This document shows, piece after piece, positions 17,614 to 26,831 of a stretch of 64,000 nt of DNA (positions within the stretch are counted from its first letter, which is position 1; each line of letters opens with the position of its first letter). Origin of the DNA: Pseudomonas nitroreducens (lineage in GTDB: Bacteria > Pseudomonadota > Gammaproteobacteria > Pseudomonadales > Pseudomonadaceae); contig NZ_JACHLI010000005.1 of the NCBI RefSeq assembly GCF_014204515.1, positions 62,001 to 126,000 of the forward strand. Reading direction: 5' to 3'. The position numbers were made by a program, and so were the translations under genes. The notes beneath the pieces were generated by a model. That model was given only the letters and a program-made list of their open reading frames with translations, ran no database searches and was not told the origin of the DNA.

Positions 17614-18240
17614 ATGCAATCCGACGCCGATTCTCCCCTGGTGGAGAGCCCCCTCCTGCAAAGTATCGTGGACGACCTCGCCGACAAGGGCTGGTCGCAG
17701 CAGGACGGCTTTCTGTCCGACGCCCTCATCGCGCGCCTGGCGAGCGAATGCCGCGCCCGCGATGCAGCCGGCAAGCTGGCCGCCGCCGCCACCGGGCGGG
17801 GCGACGGGCAGGCGGTGCGCGAAGGCATTCGCGGCGACCGCATCCAATGGGTCGAACCCGGCCAGTCCGCGGCCTGCGACCTCTACCTGAGCGCGCTCGA
17901 CGAGCTGCGCCTGGCGATCAATCGCTCGCTCTACCTGGGCCTGGAAGACTTCGAGGGGCACTTTGCCCTGTATCCGCCGGGTGCCTTCTACCTCAAGCAC
18001 CTGGACCGCTTCCGCGACGACGACCGGCGCATGCTGTCGGTGGTGATCTACCTCAACCACGGCTGGCTGCCGGAGCAGGGCGGCGAGTTGCGCCTGTACT
18101 TCAGCGACGGGCACACCCTGGACCTGTCGCCGGTGGCCGCGCGCCTGGTGGTGTTCATGTCCGGCGACTTCCCCCACGAGGTACTGCCGGCCAGCCATGA
18201 GCGCCTGTCACTGACCGGCTGGTTCCGCCGTCGCGTCTGA
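17614..18240 (+). CDS. 2OG-Fe(II) oxygenase (PKHD/prolyl hydroxylase type)
   Basis: A 208-residue protein with the double-stranded beta-helix iron site: His129-x-Asp131 in FYLKHLDRFRDDD and His188 in DFPHEVLPA, with Arg197 (SHERLSLTGWF) as the 2-oxoglutarate carboxylate ligand. All ligands are present. The family hydroxylates prolyl residues or small molecules using O2 and 2-oxoglutarate. The N-terminal 30 residues are variable. The ATG at 17614 gives the shorter protein; an upstream open frame from 17455 overlaps the neighbour's signal sequence and is not favoured. The substrate is unknown. Confidence 0.85.
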   Translation: MQSDADSPLVESPLLQSIVDDLADKGWSQQDGFLSDALIARLASECRARDAAGKLAAAATGRGDGQAVREGIRGDRIQWVEPGQSAACDLYLSALDELRLAINRSLYLGLEDFEGHFALYPPGAFYLKHLDRFRDDDRRMLSVVIYLNHGWLPEQGGELRLYFSDGHTLDLSPVAARLVVFMSGDFPHEVLPASHERLSLTGWFRRRV

Positions 18241-18248
18241 GCCCTGGC

Positions 18249-18797
18249 TCAGTGCCCCCAGACCTTGATCGTTCCGCTGATGTCCTGGATATCGCGGATC
18301 TCGATGGTGCCCAGGCGGCCGTTGCCCACGTAGACGTCGCCGATCACCCGCAGGCGGATGGTCTGCGCCGGCAGGCCGCTGGCGTTGAGCTGCTGGTTGA
18401 TGGTGGTGAGGTCGGGCAGGGTCAGGGCCAGTTGCTGCTGGCCGTTGGCGCCCTGCACCACATCGACCTGCAGGGTCGGCTGTTCGATGCCGAAGATCGG
18501 CAGGCTCAGGCCCAGCTGGGCGGCGCCGTAGGGCAGGCTGCCGCCGCGGCCGTCGGGGCAGTCGCCGGCGCTGACGCAGCCGTTGTCGATGAACACGTTG
18601 CGCAGCGAAACGCTGCCGCCCTCGTCGTTCCAGGCGGCGCTGTCCATGTGCGCCAGTACGTCGGCGCGGATGCTGATGCCGTCCTGTCCGGTGATGGCGC
18701 CCAGGCGCTGGTTATCCAGGGCCTGGAGTTCGGCGTAGGCCAACGGCAGGTAGGACAGGGCCGCGAAGGTCGCGGAGTAGAGGAACAGGCGGGACAT
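18249..18797 (-). CDS. Exported protein with ITGQDGISI motif (DUF6160-like)
   Basis: A 182-residue protein with a signal peptide (MSRLFLYSATFAALSYLPLAYA) followed by LQALDNQRLGAITGQDGISIRADV, the N-terminal signature shared by FilA-like/DUF6160 surface proteins of gammaproteobacteria. The rest is beta-rich, with a possible Cys pair in NGCVSAGDCPDG. The start at 18797 has AAGGAG upstream. It is convergent with the oxygenase, with only 8 bp between stops. The role is unknown; a filament- or surface-associated protein is one possibility. Confidence 0.7.
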   Translation of the reverse strand: MSRLFLYSATFAALSYLPLAYAELQALDNQRLGAITGQDGISIRADVLAHMDSAAWNDEGGSVSLRNVFIDNGCVSAGDCPDGRGGSLPYGAAQLGLSLPIFGIEQPTLQVDVVQGANGQQQLALTLPDLTTINQQLNASGLPAQTIRLRVIGDVYVGNGRLGTIEIRDIQDISGTIKVWGH

Positions 18798-19050
18798 GGC
18801 GGGCTCCTTGGCGATTGGCCGATGCGCGAGTCTGGGCGGCGCCCTGCACAGCGGCCAGTGCCGCATGACCGATCCCGTCGAAGGTTGTGCCCGCCATTTG
18901 CCGATGACCGGTGCACCGCTCAAGGACCCGACTTTCGGCGGGGCGGAAACCTGTTGCGACAGACCCGCGGAGGAAAGTCGCGTTACCCCGCGTGACCGGA
19001 AAACGGCGAGCAGCTAGTCTGTGCCCATTCGAAAAGGGAGTGATTCGCCC

Positions 19051-19545
19051 ATGCAGAAGGTTCTCGTCAGCCGCTGCCTGCTTGGCCATCGCGTCCGCTA
19101 TGACGGCGGCGCGCACGGGCCGTTCGACCTGCTGTCGCGCTGGCAGGCCCAGGGGCGCGTGGTTGCGTTGTGTCCGGAGGTCGCCGGCGGCCTGCCGACG
19201 CCCCGCGCCCCGGCGGAGATTCCCGGCGGCCAGGGCATGGCCGTGCTGGAGCGCGTGCGCTCGGTGATGACGGTGGAGGGCGAGGACGTCAGCGCCGCCT
19301 TCCTGCTCGGCGCCGAAGAGGCCATGGCGCTGGTCCGCCACCACGACATCCGCCTGGCCGTGCTCAAGGCGCGCAGCCCATCCTGCGGCAACCGCGAGAA
19401 CTACGACGGCAGCTTCAGCGGGCAGAAGGTCGTTGGCGAAGGCGTCACGGCCGCGGCGCTCAAGCGTATGGGCGTGCTGGTCTTCAGCGAGGAAGAACTG
19501 GACGCCGCCGCCGTCTGCCTGGCCGGGCTGGAAGCCGGAGGCTAG
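19051..19545 (+). CDS. DUF523-family protein
   Basis: A 164-residue protein of the DUF523 (YbbK-like) family. The conserved Cys motifs are VSRCLLGHRVRYDG near the start, ALCPEVAGGLPTPR, and KARSPSCGN in the middle. These cysteines are the typical family pattern and suggest metal or Fe-S binding, which is inferred. The ATG at 19051, with AGGGAG about 10 nt upstream, is preferred over the GTG at 19021. The cellular role is not known. Confidence 0.85.
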   Translation: MQKVLVSRCLLGHRVRYDGGAHGPFDLLSRWQAQGRVVALCPEVAGGLPTPRAPAEIPGGQGMAVLERVRSVMTVEGEDVSAAFLLGAEEAMALVRHHDIRLAVLKARSPSCGNRENYDGSFSGQKVVGEGVTAAALKRMGVLVFSEEELDAAAVCLAGLEAGG

Positions 19546-19621
19546 AGCGCTTTCCGACATCCGAAGAAGCATACTTTCGCTTGAGCCTCGCGCGCTGGCG
19601 CCTATGCTTGTGCGTTCCATG

Positions 19622-19660
19622 CGCAAAGCGAAGCCGGCCTGAGCGGGTCTTCGCTTTGCG
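19622..19660 (+). promoter_or_regulatory. 12-bp hairpin upstream of the DUF4399 gene
   Basis: CGCAAAGCGAAG (19622-19633) and CTTCGCTTTGCG (19649-19660) are perfect 12-bp inverted arms with a 15-nt loop. No T-run follows. It ends 24 bp before the ATG of the next gene, so it could be the 3' end of the DUF523 transcript or a 5' UTR structure of the DUF4399 gene. Confidence 0.6.
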
Positions 19661-19684
19661 ATTGTCATGCAGAAGGAGAAGAAC

Positions 19685-20116
19685 ATGAGAACCATGCTGC
19701 CTTGCCTCGGCCTCGCCGCGCTGCTCGCCGGTACTTCCGCCATCGCCGCGGATATCCCGCGCACTCCGGCCCCGGAAGGCGCCAAGGTGTACTTCATCGC
19801 GCCGGCCGACGGTGCCACGGTGGACAAGACCTTCACCGTCAAATTCGGCCTCAAGGGCATGGGCGTCGCCCCGGCGGGCGTGGATTCGCCGGCCACCGGC
19901 CACCACCACCTGCTGATCGACCTCAAGGAGCAGCCGGCGATGAACCAGCCGCTGCCGATGACCGACCAGATCAAGCACTTCGGCAAGGGCCAGACCGAGA
20001 CCGAAGTGACCCTGCCGCCGGGCAAGCACACCCTGCAGCTGCTGGTGGGTGACAAGAACCACGTACCGTTCGACCCGCCGATCGAGTCGCAGAAGATCAC
20101 CATTACCGTGAAGTGA
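19685..20116 (+). CDS. DUF4399 periplasmic protein
   Basis: A 143-residue protein with a signal peptide (MRTMLPCLGLAALLAGTSAIAA) and a single DUF4399 domain containing its hallmark SPATGHHHLLIDL and the C-terminal LPPGKHTLQLLVGDKNHVPFDPPI. The His cluster and beta-sandwich pattern suggest a small extracytoplasmic binding domain; the function is unknown. The ATG at 19685, with AAGGAG 6 nt upstream, is preferred over the ATG at 19667. A strong hairpin precedes the ribosome-binding site. Confidence 0.82.
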   Translation: MRTMLPCLGLAALLAGTSAIAADIPRTPAPEGAKVYFIAPADGATVDKTFTVKFGLKGMGVAPAGVDSPATGHHHLLIDLKEQPAMNQPLPMTDQIKHFGKGQTETEVTLPPGKHTLQLLVGDKNHVPFDPPIESQKITITVK

Positions 20117-20142
20117 TTACCGGGGCCTGGGAGCGGGGGCTG

Positions 20143-20258
20143 CCCTCACCCTAACCCTCTCCCGAAGGGAGAGGGGACTGGTCCGAGCAGGATGAGACCG
20201 CTGCGTCAGCCGGCACGAACGGCTCCCTCTCCCTCTGGGAGAGGGCTGGGGTGAGGGG
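20143..20258. repeat. REP-like palindromic pair (CCCTCACCC...GGGTGAGGG), copy 1
   Basis: Two inverted stem-loop units sharing CCCTCTCCC/GGGAGAGGG cores, with outer ends CCCTCACCCTAACC and GGCTGGGGTGAGGG, flank a variable middle of about 50 bp. The same pattern occurs at 25578, 32690 and 63556. Such paired units are typical extragenic repeats of Pseudomonas. All four copies sit in intergenic space. Confidence 0.85.
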
Positions 20259-20295
20259 CTCTGTCTCCGCGCTGAGGTTTCAGAAAGCAGAAACG

Positions 20296-20323
20296 AAAAA
20301 AGGAGGCCGAAGCCTCCTTTTTT
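20296..20323 (-). terminator. Terminator of serA (bidirectional)
   Basis: GGAGGC (20302-20307) and GCCTCC (20312-20317) pair around a CGAA loop, flanked by six A on the left and six T on the right. It works in both directions and lies 18 bp past the serA stop codon. Confidence 0.92.
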
Positions 20324-20341
20324 CTTGCCACCGAACCGCGC

Positions 20342-21571
20342 TTAGAACAGCACGCGGCTGCGGATGGTGCCGTTCACGTGTTGCAGCTTCTCCAGCGCCA
20401 GGTCCGAGTACTCGGCGTCGACGTCGATCACCACGTAGCCGACCTTGTCGTTGGTCTGCAGGTACTGGCCGGAGATGTTGATGCCGTTGTCGGCGAACAC
20501 CTTGTTGATCTCGCTCATCACACCCGGGATGTTCTCGTGGATGTGCAGCAGGCGGTGCTTGCCCGGGTGCGACGGCAGGGCCACTTCGGGGAAGTTGACC
20601 GAGGACACCGAGGTGCCGTTGTCGCTGTACTTGACCAGCTTCTCGGCCACTTCCAGGCCGATGTTGGCCTGGGCTTCGGCGGTGGAGCCGCCGATGTGCG
20701 GGGTCAGGATCACGCGATCCAGGCCACGCAGCGGGCTTTCGAACTCGTCGTCGTTGGACTTGGGCTCGACCGGGAACACGTCGATGGCGGCGCCGATCAG
20801 GTGCTCGTCCTTGATCGCGGCGGCCAGGTGGTCCAGCTCGACCACCGTGCCACGGGCGGCGTTGATCAGGATGCCGCCTTTCTTGATGGCGCGGATTTCC
20901 TTCTCGCCGATCATCCACTGGGTGGACGGCAGTTCCGGCACGTGCAGCGAGACGATGTCGGACATGCCGAGCAGCTCGTGCAGGTTGCCGACCTGCTGGG
21001 CGTTACCCAGCGGCAGCTTGGTCACGGTGTCGTAGAAGAACACCTGCATGCCCAGTGCTTCGGCCAGGACCGAGAGCTGGGTGCCGATGGAGCCGTAGCC
21101 GACAATGCCCAGCTTCTTGCCGCGGATCTCGAAGGAGTTGGCCGCGGACTTGATCCAGCCGCCACGGTGGCAGGAAGCGTTCTTCTCGGGGATACCGCGC
21201 AGCAGCAGGATGGCCTCGGCCAGCACCAGTTCGGCGACCGAACGGGTGTTGGAGTAGGGCGCGTTGAACACGGCGATGCCGCGCTCGCGGGCTGCGTTCA
21301 GGTCGACCTGGTTGGTGCCGATGCAGAAGCAGCCAACCGCGATCAGCTTCTTGGCAGCGTCGAAGACTTCTTCGGTCAGCTGGGTGCGGGAGCGGATACC
21401 GATGAAGTGGGCATCGGCAATCTTTTCCTTCAGCTCGTCACCGGACAGCGCGGTCTTGAGGTACTCGATGTTGGAGTAGCCGGCTGCCTTGAGGGTGTCG
21501 ACGGCGTTCTGGTGCACGCCTTCAAGGAGAAGGAATTTGATCTTGCTCTTGTCGAGAGAAGTCTTGCTCAT
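20342..21571 (-). CDS. serA: D-3-phosphoglycerate dehydrogenase SerA
   Basis: A 409-residue NAD-dependent 2-hydroxyacid dehydrogenase with a C-terminal ACT domain, the E. coli SerA length class. The nucleotide loop is GYGSIG (158-163). The catalytic residues are Arg240 (NAARGT), Glu269 and His292 (LTPHIGG). The ACT domain covers about residues 338-409 and is the serine feedback site in the family. It oxidises 3-phosphoglycerate, the first step of serine synthesis, and its side activity reduces 2-oxoglutarate to D-2-hydroxyglutarate. It is divergent from the D-2-hydroxyglutarate dehydrogenase gene, which removes that product. Confidence 0.97.
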   Translation of the reverse strand: MSKTSLDKSKIKFLLLEGVHQNAVDTLKAAGYSNIEYLKTALSGDELKEKIADAHFIGIRSRTQLTEEVFDAAKKLIAVGCFCIGTNQVDLNAARERGIAVFNAPYSNTRSVAELVLAEAILLLRGIPEKNASCHRGGWIKSAANSFEIRGKKLGIVGYGSIGTQLSVLAEALGMQVFFYDTVTKLPLGNAQQVGNLHELLGMSDIVSLHVPELPSTQWMIGEKEIRAIKKGGILINAARGTVVELDHLAAAIKDEHLIGAAIDVFPVEPKSNDDEFESPLRGLDRVILTPHIGGSTAEAQANIGLEVAEKLVKYSDNGTSVSSVNFPEVALPSHPGKHRLLHIHENIPGVMSEINKVFADNGINISGQYLQTNDKVGYVVIDVDAEYSDLALEKLQHVNGTIRSRVLF

Positions 21572-21737
21572 CTGCTTTGAACCTGTAGTCCCGGAGTGTG
21601 GCGAGAAATTGAACAGCTCAGGCCGGACCGGCCGGTGCCAAGCTTGGCGCCAGGTGGCGATCTGCGTGGGGTGCGTATGCTAGCATGTTCTCCCTTTTCC
21701 TTGCCCGGTTGCGACCTGAGCTGTTCTCAGGACGACC

Positions 21738-23156
21738 ATGAACCATTTGAGAGTTCCTCCAATGACCCGCGACGCCCTGATCGAATCGCTCAAGCCCCTG
21801 CTGGATGCCGGGAAGCTGCTGACAGACGCCGATTCCCTCGATACCTACGGCAAGGATTGGACCAAGCATTTCGCCCCGGCGCCCCTGGCGATCGCCTTCC
21901 CCAAGAGCACCGAACAGGTCCAGGCCATCGTCCGCTGGGCCAATGAGCACAAGGTCGCGCTGGTTCCCTCGGGTGGTCGTACCGGTCTTTCCGCCGCGGC
22001 TGTCGCCGCCAATGGCGAAGTGGTCGTGGCCTTCGACTACATGAACAAGGTGCTGGAATTCAACGAATTCGACCGCACCGTGGTCTGCCAGCCGGGCGTG
22101 ATCACCAAGCAGCTGCAGACCTTCGCCGAAGAGCATGGCCTTTATTACCCGGTGGACTTCGCGTCGTCGGGTTCTAGCCAGATTGGCGGCAACATCGGCA
22201 CCAATGCCGGCGGTATCAAGGTCATTCGCTATGGCATGACCCGCAACTGGGTCGCCGGCATGAAGGTCGTCACCGGCAAGGGCGACCTGCTGGAGCTGAA
22301 CAAGGACCTGATCAAGAACGCCACCGGCTACGACCTGCGCCAGCTGTTCATCGGCGCCGAAGGCACCCTGGGCTTCGTGGTCGAGGCGACCATGCGCCTG
22401 GAGCGCCAGCCGAAGAACCTCACCGCGATGGTCCTCGGCACCCCGGACTTCGACTCGATCATGCCGGTGCTGCACGCCTTCCAGAACAAGCTGGACCTGA
22501 CCGCCTTCGAGTTCTTCTCCGACAAGGCCCTGGCCAAGATCATGGCCCGTGGCGACGTGCCGCCGGCCTTCGAGACCGATTGCCCGTTCTACGCGCTGCT
22601 GGAGTTCGAGGCGACCACCGAGGAAGTGGCCAACGAGGCCCTCGCCACCTTCGAACACTGCGTCGAGCAGGGCTGGGTGCTGGACGGCGTGATGAGCCAG
22701 AGCGAACAGCAGCTGCAGAACCTGTGGAAGCTGCGCGAGTACATCTCCGAGACCATCTCCCACTGGACGCCGTACAAGAACGACATCTCCGTCACCGTCG
22801 GCAAGGTCCCGGCCTTCCTCAAGGACATCGACGACATCGTCGCGGCCAACTACCCCGACTTCGAAGTGGTCTGGTTCGGCCACATCGGTGACGGCAACCT
22901 GCACCTGAATATCTTGAAGCCCGAGAACCTGAGCAAGGACGAGTTCTTCGCCAAGTGCGCGACCGTCAACAAGTGGGTGTTCGAGACCGTGCAGAAGTAC
23001 AACGGCTCCATCTCGGCCGAGCACGGCGTGGGCATGACCAAGCGCGATTACCTGGGTTACTCTCGCTCCGAGGCTGAAATCGGCTACATGAAGGCGGTCA
23101 AGGCGGTGTTCGATCCGAACGGGATCATGAACCCGGGCAAGATCTTCGCCGAATAA
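21738..23156 (+). CDS. D-2-hydroxyglutarate dehydrogenase (FAD-linked)
   Basis: A 472-residue FAD-linked oxidase of the GlcD/D2HGDH type. The FAD domain carries PSGGRTGLSAAAVA and SSGSSQIGGNIGTNAGG; the C-terminal domain carries HIGDGNLHLNI and SAEHGVGMTKRDYL, with His and Glu residues that bind metal and substrate in this family, and ends NPNGIMNPGK-like. It oxidises D-2-hydroxyglutarate back to 2-oxoglutarate, passing electrons to an electron-transfer flavoprotein or quinone. In Pseudomonas stutzeri this enzyme was shown to be coupled to SerA, and the divergent layout here fits. The start could be the ATG at 21738 or at 21762; I keep 21738. Confidence 0.9.
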   Translation: MNHLRVPPMTRDALIESLKPLLDAGKLLTDADSLDTYGKDWTKHFAPAPLAIAFPKSTEQVQAIVRWANEHKVALVPSGGRTGLSAAAVAANGEVVVAFDYMNKVLEFNEFDRTVVCQPGVITKQLQTFAEEHGLYYPVDFASSGSSQIGGNIGTNAGGIKVIRYGMTRNWVAGMKVVTGKGDLLELNKDLIKNATGYDLRQLFIGAEGTLGFVVEATMRLERQPKNLTAMVLGTPDFDSIMPVLHAFQNKLDLTAFEFFSDKALAKIMARGDVPPAFETDCPFYALLEFEATTEEVANEALATFEHCVEQGWVLDGVMSQSEQQLQNLWKLREYISETISHWTPYKNDISVTVGKVPAFLKDIDDIVAANYPDFEVVWFGHIGDGNLHLNILKPENLSKDEFFAKCATVNKWVFETVQKYNGSISAEHGVGMTKRDYLGYSRSEAEIGYMKAVKAVFDPNGIMNPGKIFAE

Positions 23157-23315
23157 GCTGCTGCATTAGAAGAGGGGCCGGCTCTTTGGATAGAGGGGCC
23201 GGCCCTTCGCACGTCAGCGCCAAGGGAAAGGGCGCGTGCGCCGGCAGGATGCGGGCAACCGCGCGGGACCACGAGTCCCGTGCGGCTCACTCTTCCATGC
23301 GTTCAGGAGTCGGTC

Positions 23316-23981
23316 ATGAGTTACCAGCATCAGTATGTCGATGGCACCCCGATCCATTTCACGCTGGGCAAGGTGGTCTGCGTCGGCCGCAACTACGCGG
23401 AGCACGCCAAGGAGCTGAACAATCCGGTACCGACCGAGCCGTTGCTGTTCATCAAGCCGGGTTCCTGCACCGTTTCCCAGGCGGGTGGCTTCGCCATTCC
23501 GGAAGACCGTGGCTCGGTGCACTACGAGGCGGAGATCGCCGTGCTGATCGGCAAGCCGCTGTCGCGCAAGCCGAGCACGGAAGAAGTGCTGGATGCCATC
23601 TCCGGCTACGCCCCGGCGCTGGACCTGACCCTGCGTGACGTGCAGGCCAAGCTGAAGGAAAAGGGCCTGCCCTGGGAGCTGGCCAAGTCCTTCGACGGCG
23701 CCTTCGTGCTGGCGCCCTTCGTCAGCGCCGACCATTTCCCCGATCCGACCGACATCGGCATCCGCCTGGTCCTCGACGGCAAGGTGGTCCAGGACGGCAA
23801 CAGCCGCGACATGCTCAACCCCATCGTGCCGCTGATCCAGCACATCTGCGGGCACTTCTCGCTGCAGCCGGGCGACGTGGTCTCCACCGGCACCCCGGTC
23901 GGCGTCGGCCCGCTGCAAAGCGGCAGTGAGGTGGTGCTGGAACTTCCCGGCGCCAGCCGATTCGAAAGCCGCGTGCTTTAA
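23316..23981 (+). CDS. Fumarylacetoacetate-hydrolase-family protein
   Basis: A 221-residue single FAH domain, the size of YcgM-type acylpyruvase/oxaloacetate decarboxylase proteins. The metal-binding acidic residues are in the typical VHYEAEIAVLIG segment, with a further Asp in SFDGAF. GRNYAEHAKEL and STGTPVGVGPL are family hallmarks. The ATG at 23316 has CAGGAG 6 nt upstream; the frame is open from 23280. The exact substrate (acylpyruvates or oxaloacetate) is not readable from the sequence. It lies 159 bp after the dehydrogenase gene and ends at its own terminator. Confidence 0.87.
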   Translation: MSYQHQYVDGTPIHFTLGKVVCVGRNYAEHAKELNNPVPTEPLLFIKPGSCTVSQAGGFAIPEDRGSVHYEAEIAVLIGKPLSRKPSTEEVLDAISGYAPALDLTLRDVQAKLKEKGLPWELAKSFDGAFVLAPFVSADHFPDPTDIGIRLVLDGKVVQDGNSRDMLNPIVPLIQHICGHFSLQPGDVVSTGTPVGVGPLQSGSEVVLELPGASRFESRVL

Positions 23982-23995
23982 CACCGTTGTCCCGC

Positions 23996-24028
23996 CGAAG
24001 GCCGCCGATTGTGCGGCCTTCGTTTGTT
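23996..24028 (+). terminator. Terminator after the FAH-family gene
   Basis: CGAAGGCCGC (23996-24005) and GCGGCCTTCG (24013-24022) form a 10-bp stem with a 7-nt loop followed by TTTGTT. It begins 15 bp after the stop codon. Confidence 0.85.
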
Positions 24029-24066
24029 GCGGGGCGCCTTGCCCGTGCTGATCAACCAGAGTCGCC

Positions 24067-24987
24067 ATGACCATGTCCGTCCTTCGCCCCCGCTGGCTGT
24101 TGCTGGCGCTGCTGTTTGTCCTGATCGTGCTCGGTTACCTGACGGTTCGCTTCCACTGGGATGACCGCGCACGCCTCTGGTTGCGCGAACAGGACACCAG
24201 CGCCCAGGCGCGTGCCGACAGCATCTGGCTGCCGGGCTATACGGCGGTGATCCAGGCCAAGCCGCTCAAGGGCGGCATCGAAGGGCAGGAGACCTCGGAC
24301 CTGGCCTACAACCCGGTGACCCGCACGCTGTTCACCGTGACCGGCAAGAAGCCGCTGCTGGCCGAGCTGTCGCTCACCGGCGACGTGCTGCGGGTGATCC
24401 CGCTGCTGGGCATGTCCAACCCCGAGGGTGTGGCGGTGCTGGAGAACGGCAACGTCGCCGTGACCGACGAGCGCAAGAACTCCCTGACCATCTTCCACGT
24501 CGATCCGCAGACCCGTGAGTTGAGTACCGAGAAGCTCTCCAGCTTCGACCTCGGCCCGCGCGGCAAGAAGAACAAGGGCATCGAGGGCATCGCCTGGGAC
24601 CCGCGTCAGCATCGCCTGGTGCTGGGTCAGGAGCGTGATCCGCTGGCCCTGTTCAGTCTGGCCAGCGATGGAGGGCCGAGCCTGAACGGCGCCCTGCAGC
24701 CGCTGCCCAGCGACCTGCTGATGACCAACGTCTCGGCCTTGAGCATCGACCCGCGCACCGGCCACACCCTGGTGCTGTCGGCGGAGTCGCACCTGCTGCT
24801 GGAGCTGGACGAGAAGGGCGAGCCGATCAGCTTCATCAGCCTGCTGGGTGGCCTCAACGGCCTGCACGAGAAGATCCCGCGCGCCGAAGGCGTGGCCATC
24901 GACGAGCAGGGCACCATCTACATGGTCAGCGAGCCGGACCTGTTCTACGTGTTCAAGCGCGACCCGCAGGCGGCCCAATCGGATTGA
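24067..24987 (+). CDS. SdiA-regulated / phytase-like beta-propeller membrane protein
   Basis: A 306-residue protein with an N-terminal membrane anchor (about residues 10-27) and a periplasmic six-bladed beta-propeller of the SdiA-regulated (YjiK) family. Repeated blade motifs include SDLAYNPVTRTLFTVTGKKPLL, NPEGVAVLENGNVAVTDER, GIEGIAWDPRQHRLVLGQER and AEGVAIDEQGTIYMVSEPDLFYVF. A paralogue of the same design lies at 34022. In P. aeruginosa a member of this family, CarP, is calcium-regulated. The molecular function is not established. Confidence 0.85.
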   Translation: MTMSVLRPRWLLLALLFVLIVLGYLTVRFHWDDRARLWLREQDTSAQARADSIWLPGYTAVIQAKPLKGGIEGQETSDLAYNPVTRTLFTVTGKKPLLAELSLTGDVLRVIPLLGMSNPEGVAVLENGNVAVTDERKNSLTIFHVDPQTRELSTEKLSSFDLGPRGKKNKGIEGIAWDPRQHRLVLGQERDPLALFSLASDGGPSLNGALQPLPSDLLMTNVSALSIDPRTGHTLVLSAESHLLLELDEKGEPISFISLLGGLNGLHEKIPRAEGVAIDEQGTIYMVSEPDLFYVFKRDPQAAQSD

Positions 24988-25017
24988 CCTGAATCGGGGG
25001 GAAGGGTGTCCCATGGC

Positions 25018-25056
25018 TTTAAGGTTGGGTTAAGTCCGGATTCAGGCTGGTTTCAG
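25018..25056 (+). promoter_or_regulatory. Four phased half-sites including TTAAG-N6-TTAAG (BqsR/CarR-type box)
   Basis: TTTAAG (25018), GTTAAG (25029), ATTCAG (25040) and TTTCAG (25051) repeat at exactly 11-bp steps. The first two contain TTAAG-N6-TTAAG, the published recognition box of the OmpR-family regulator BqsR (CarR) of P. aeruginosa, whose targets include carO. The array ends 50 bp upstream of the CarO-like start codon. A TAAGCT sequence at 25067 may be part of the -10 region. Confidence 0.75.
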
Positions 25057-25106
25057 CCGCCAGTCCTAAGCTGAACCCATCGAAAACGCCACAGGAGGCA
25101 ACTTCC

Positions 25107-25487
25107 ATGAAACTCCGTCACCTTCCCCTGATCGCTGCCATTGGCCTGTTCTCCACCGTCACCCTGGCCGCCGGCTACACCGGCCCGGGCAGCGAAGCCC
25201 AGCCTGCCGCTGCCGCCGCTGGCCAGATCACCACGGTGAAACAGGCCCAGGCCGCTGCCGATGACACCAAGGTCGTGCTCGAAGGCACCATCACCAAGCG
25301 CATCAGCGACGAACACTACGAGTTCAAGGACGCCACCGGCAGCATCCAGGTCGAGATCGACCACGACGACTGGCCGGCCGGTACCTCGGTCTCCGAGAAC
25401 ACCAGGGTGCGCCTGACCGGCGAAGTGGACCACCACAAGGTCAAGCCCACCGACATCGATGTGGACCGCGTGGAAATCCTCCAGTAA
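25107..25487 (+). CDS. carO: CarO-like periplasmic OB-fold protein (YgiW/YdeI family)
   Basis: A 126-residue protein with a signal peptide (MKLRHLPLIAAIGLFSTVTLAA) and a bacterial OB-fold (BOF) domain. The hallmark stretch VVLEGTITKRISDEHYEFKDATGSI is followed by QVEIDHDDWPAG and VRLTGEVDHHK. In P. aeruginosa the matching gene PA0320 (carO) is induced by calcium through CarSR/BqsSR and helps control intracellular calcium; related YgiW proteins aid metal and oxidative stress tolerance. It has its own promoter region with the phased box at 25018-25056 and its own terminator, so it is a single-gene unit. Confidence 0.85.
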   Translation: MKLRHLPLIAAIGLFSTVTLAAGYTGPGSEAQPAAAAAGQITTVKQAQAAADDTKVVLEGTITKRISDEHYEFKDATGSIQVEIDHDDWPAGTSVSENTRVRLTGEVDHHKVKPTDIDVDRVEILQ

Positions 25488-25500
25488 TCCAGCAGCCATG

Positions 25501-25548
25501 AAAAAGCCGCGCCGGGAATCCCCATCCCCGGTGCGGCTTTTTATTTTT
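25501..25548 (+). terminator. Terminator of carO
   Basis: AAAAAGCCGC (25501-25510) pairs with GCGGCTTTTT (25533-25542), with an inner CCGGG/CCCGG extension and an AT-rich tail ATTTTT. It starts 14 bp after the carO stop. Confidence 0.88.
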
Positions 25549-25577
25549 CAGGTGCTTCGCTGGAAGACGCTCTCCGG

Positions 25578-25695
25578 CCCTCTCCCTAACCCTCTCCCTG
25601 AAGGGAGAGGGGACCGCCTGGTGCAGGCTGAAACGGCAGCATCCGCCGGTACGGACGGCTCCCTCTCCCTTCAGGGAGAGGGCGGGGGAGAGGGG
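25578..25695. repeat. REP-like palindromic pair, copy 2
   Basis: Same architecture as copy 1: CCCTCTCCCTAACCCTCTCCC at one end, GGGAGAGGGCGGGGGAGAGGG at the other, with a variable middle. The outer ends here read CCCTCTCCC rather than CCCTCACCC. It lies between the ends of the convergent carO and acetylpolyamine amidohydrolase genes. Confidence 0.85.
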
Positions 25696-25730
25696 CACTC
25701 AGGTCGGCGCCAAAGGTTCAGCGGCCCGCA

Positions 25731-26762
<1,032 letters not shown>

Positions 26763-26831
26763 CACGCGCTCCTGAGGGCGCCTCCGGGCGCCCGTTGGGT
26801 TCTGGTTGTCTCTTGCTGAATGGCTGGGCCG

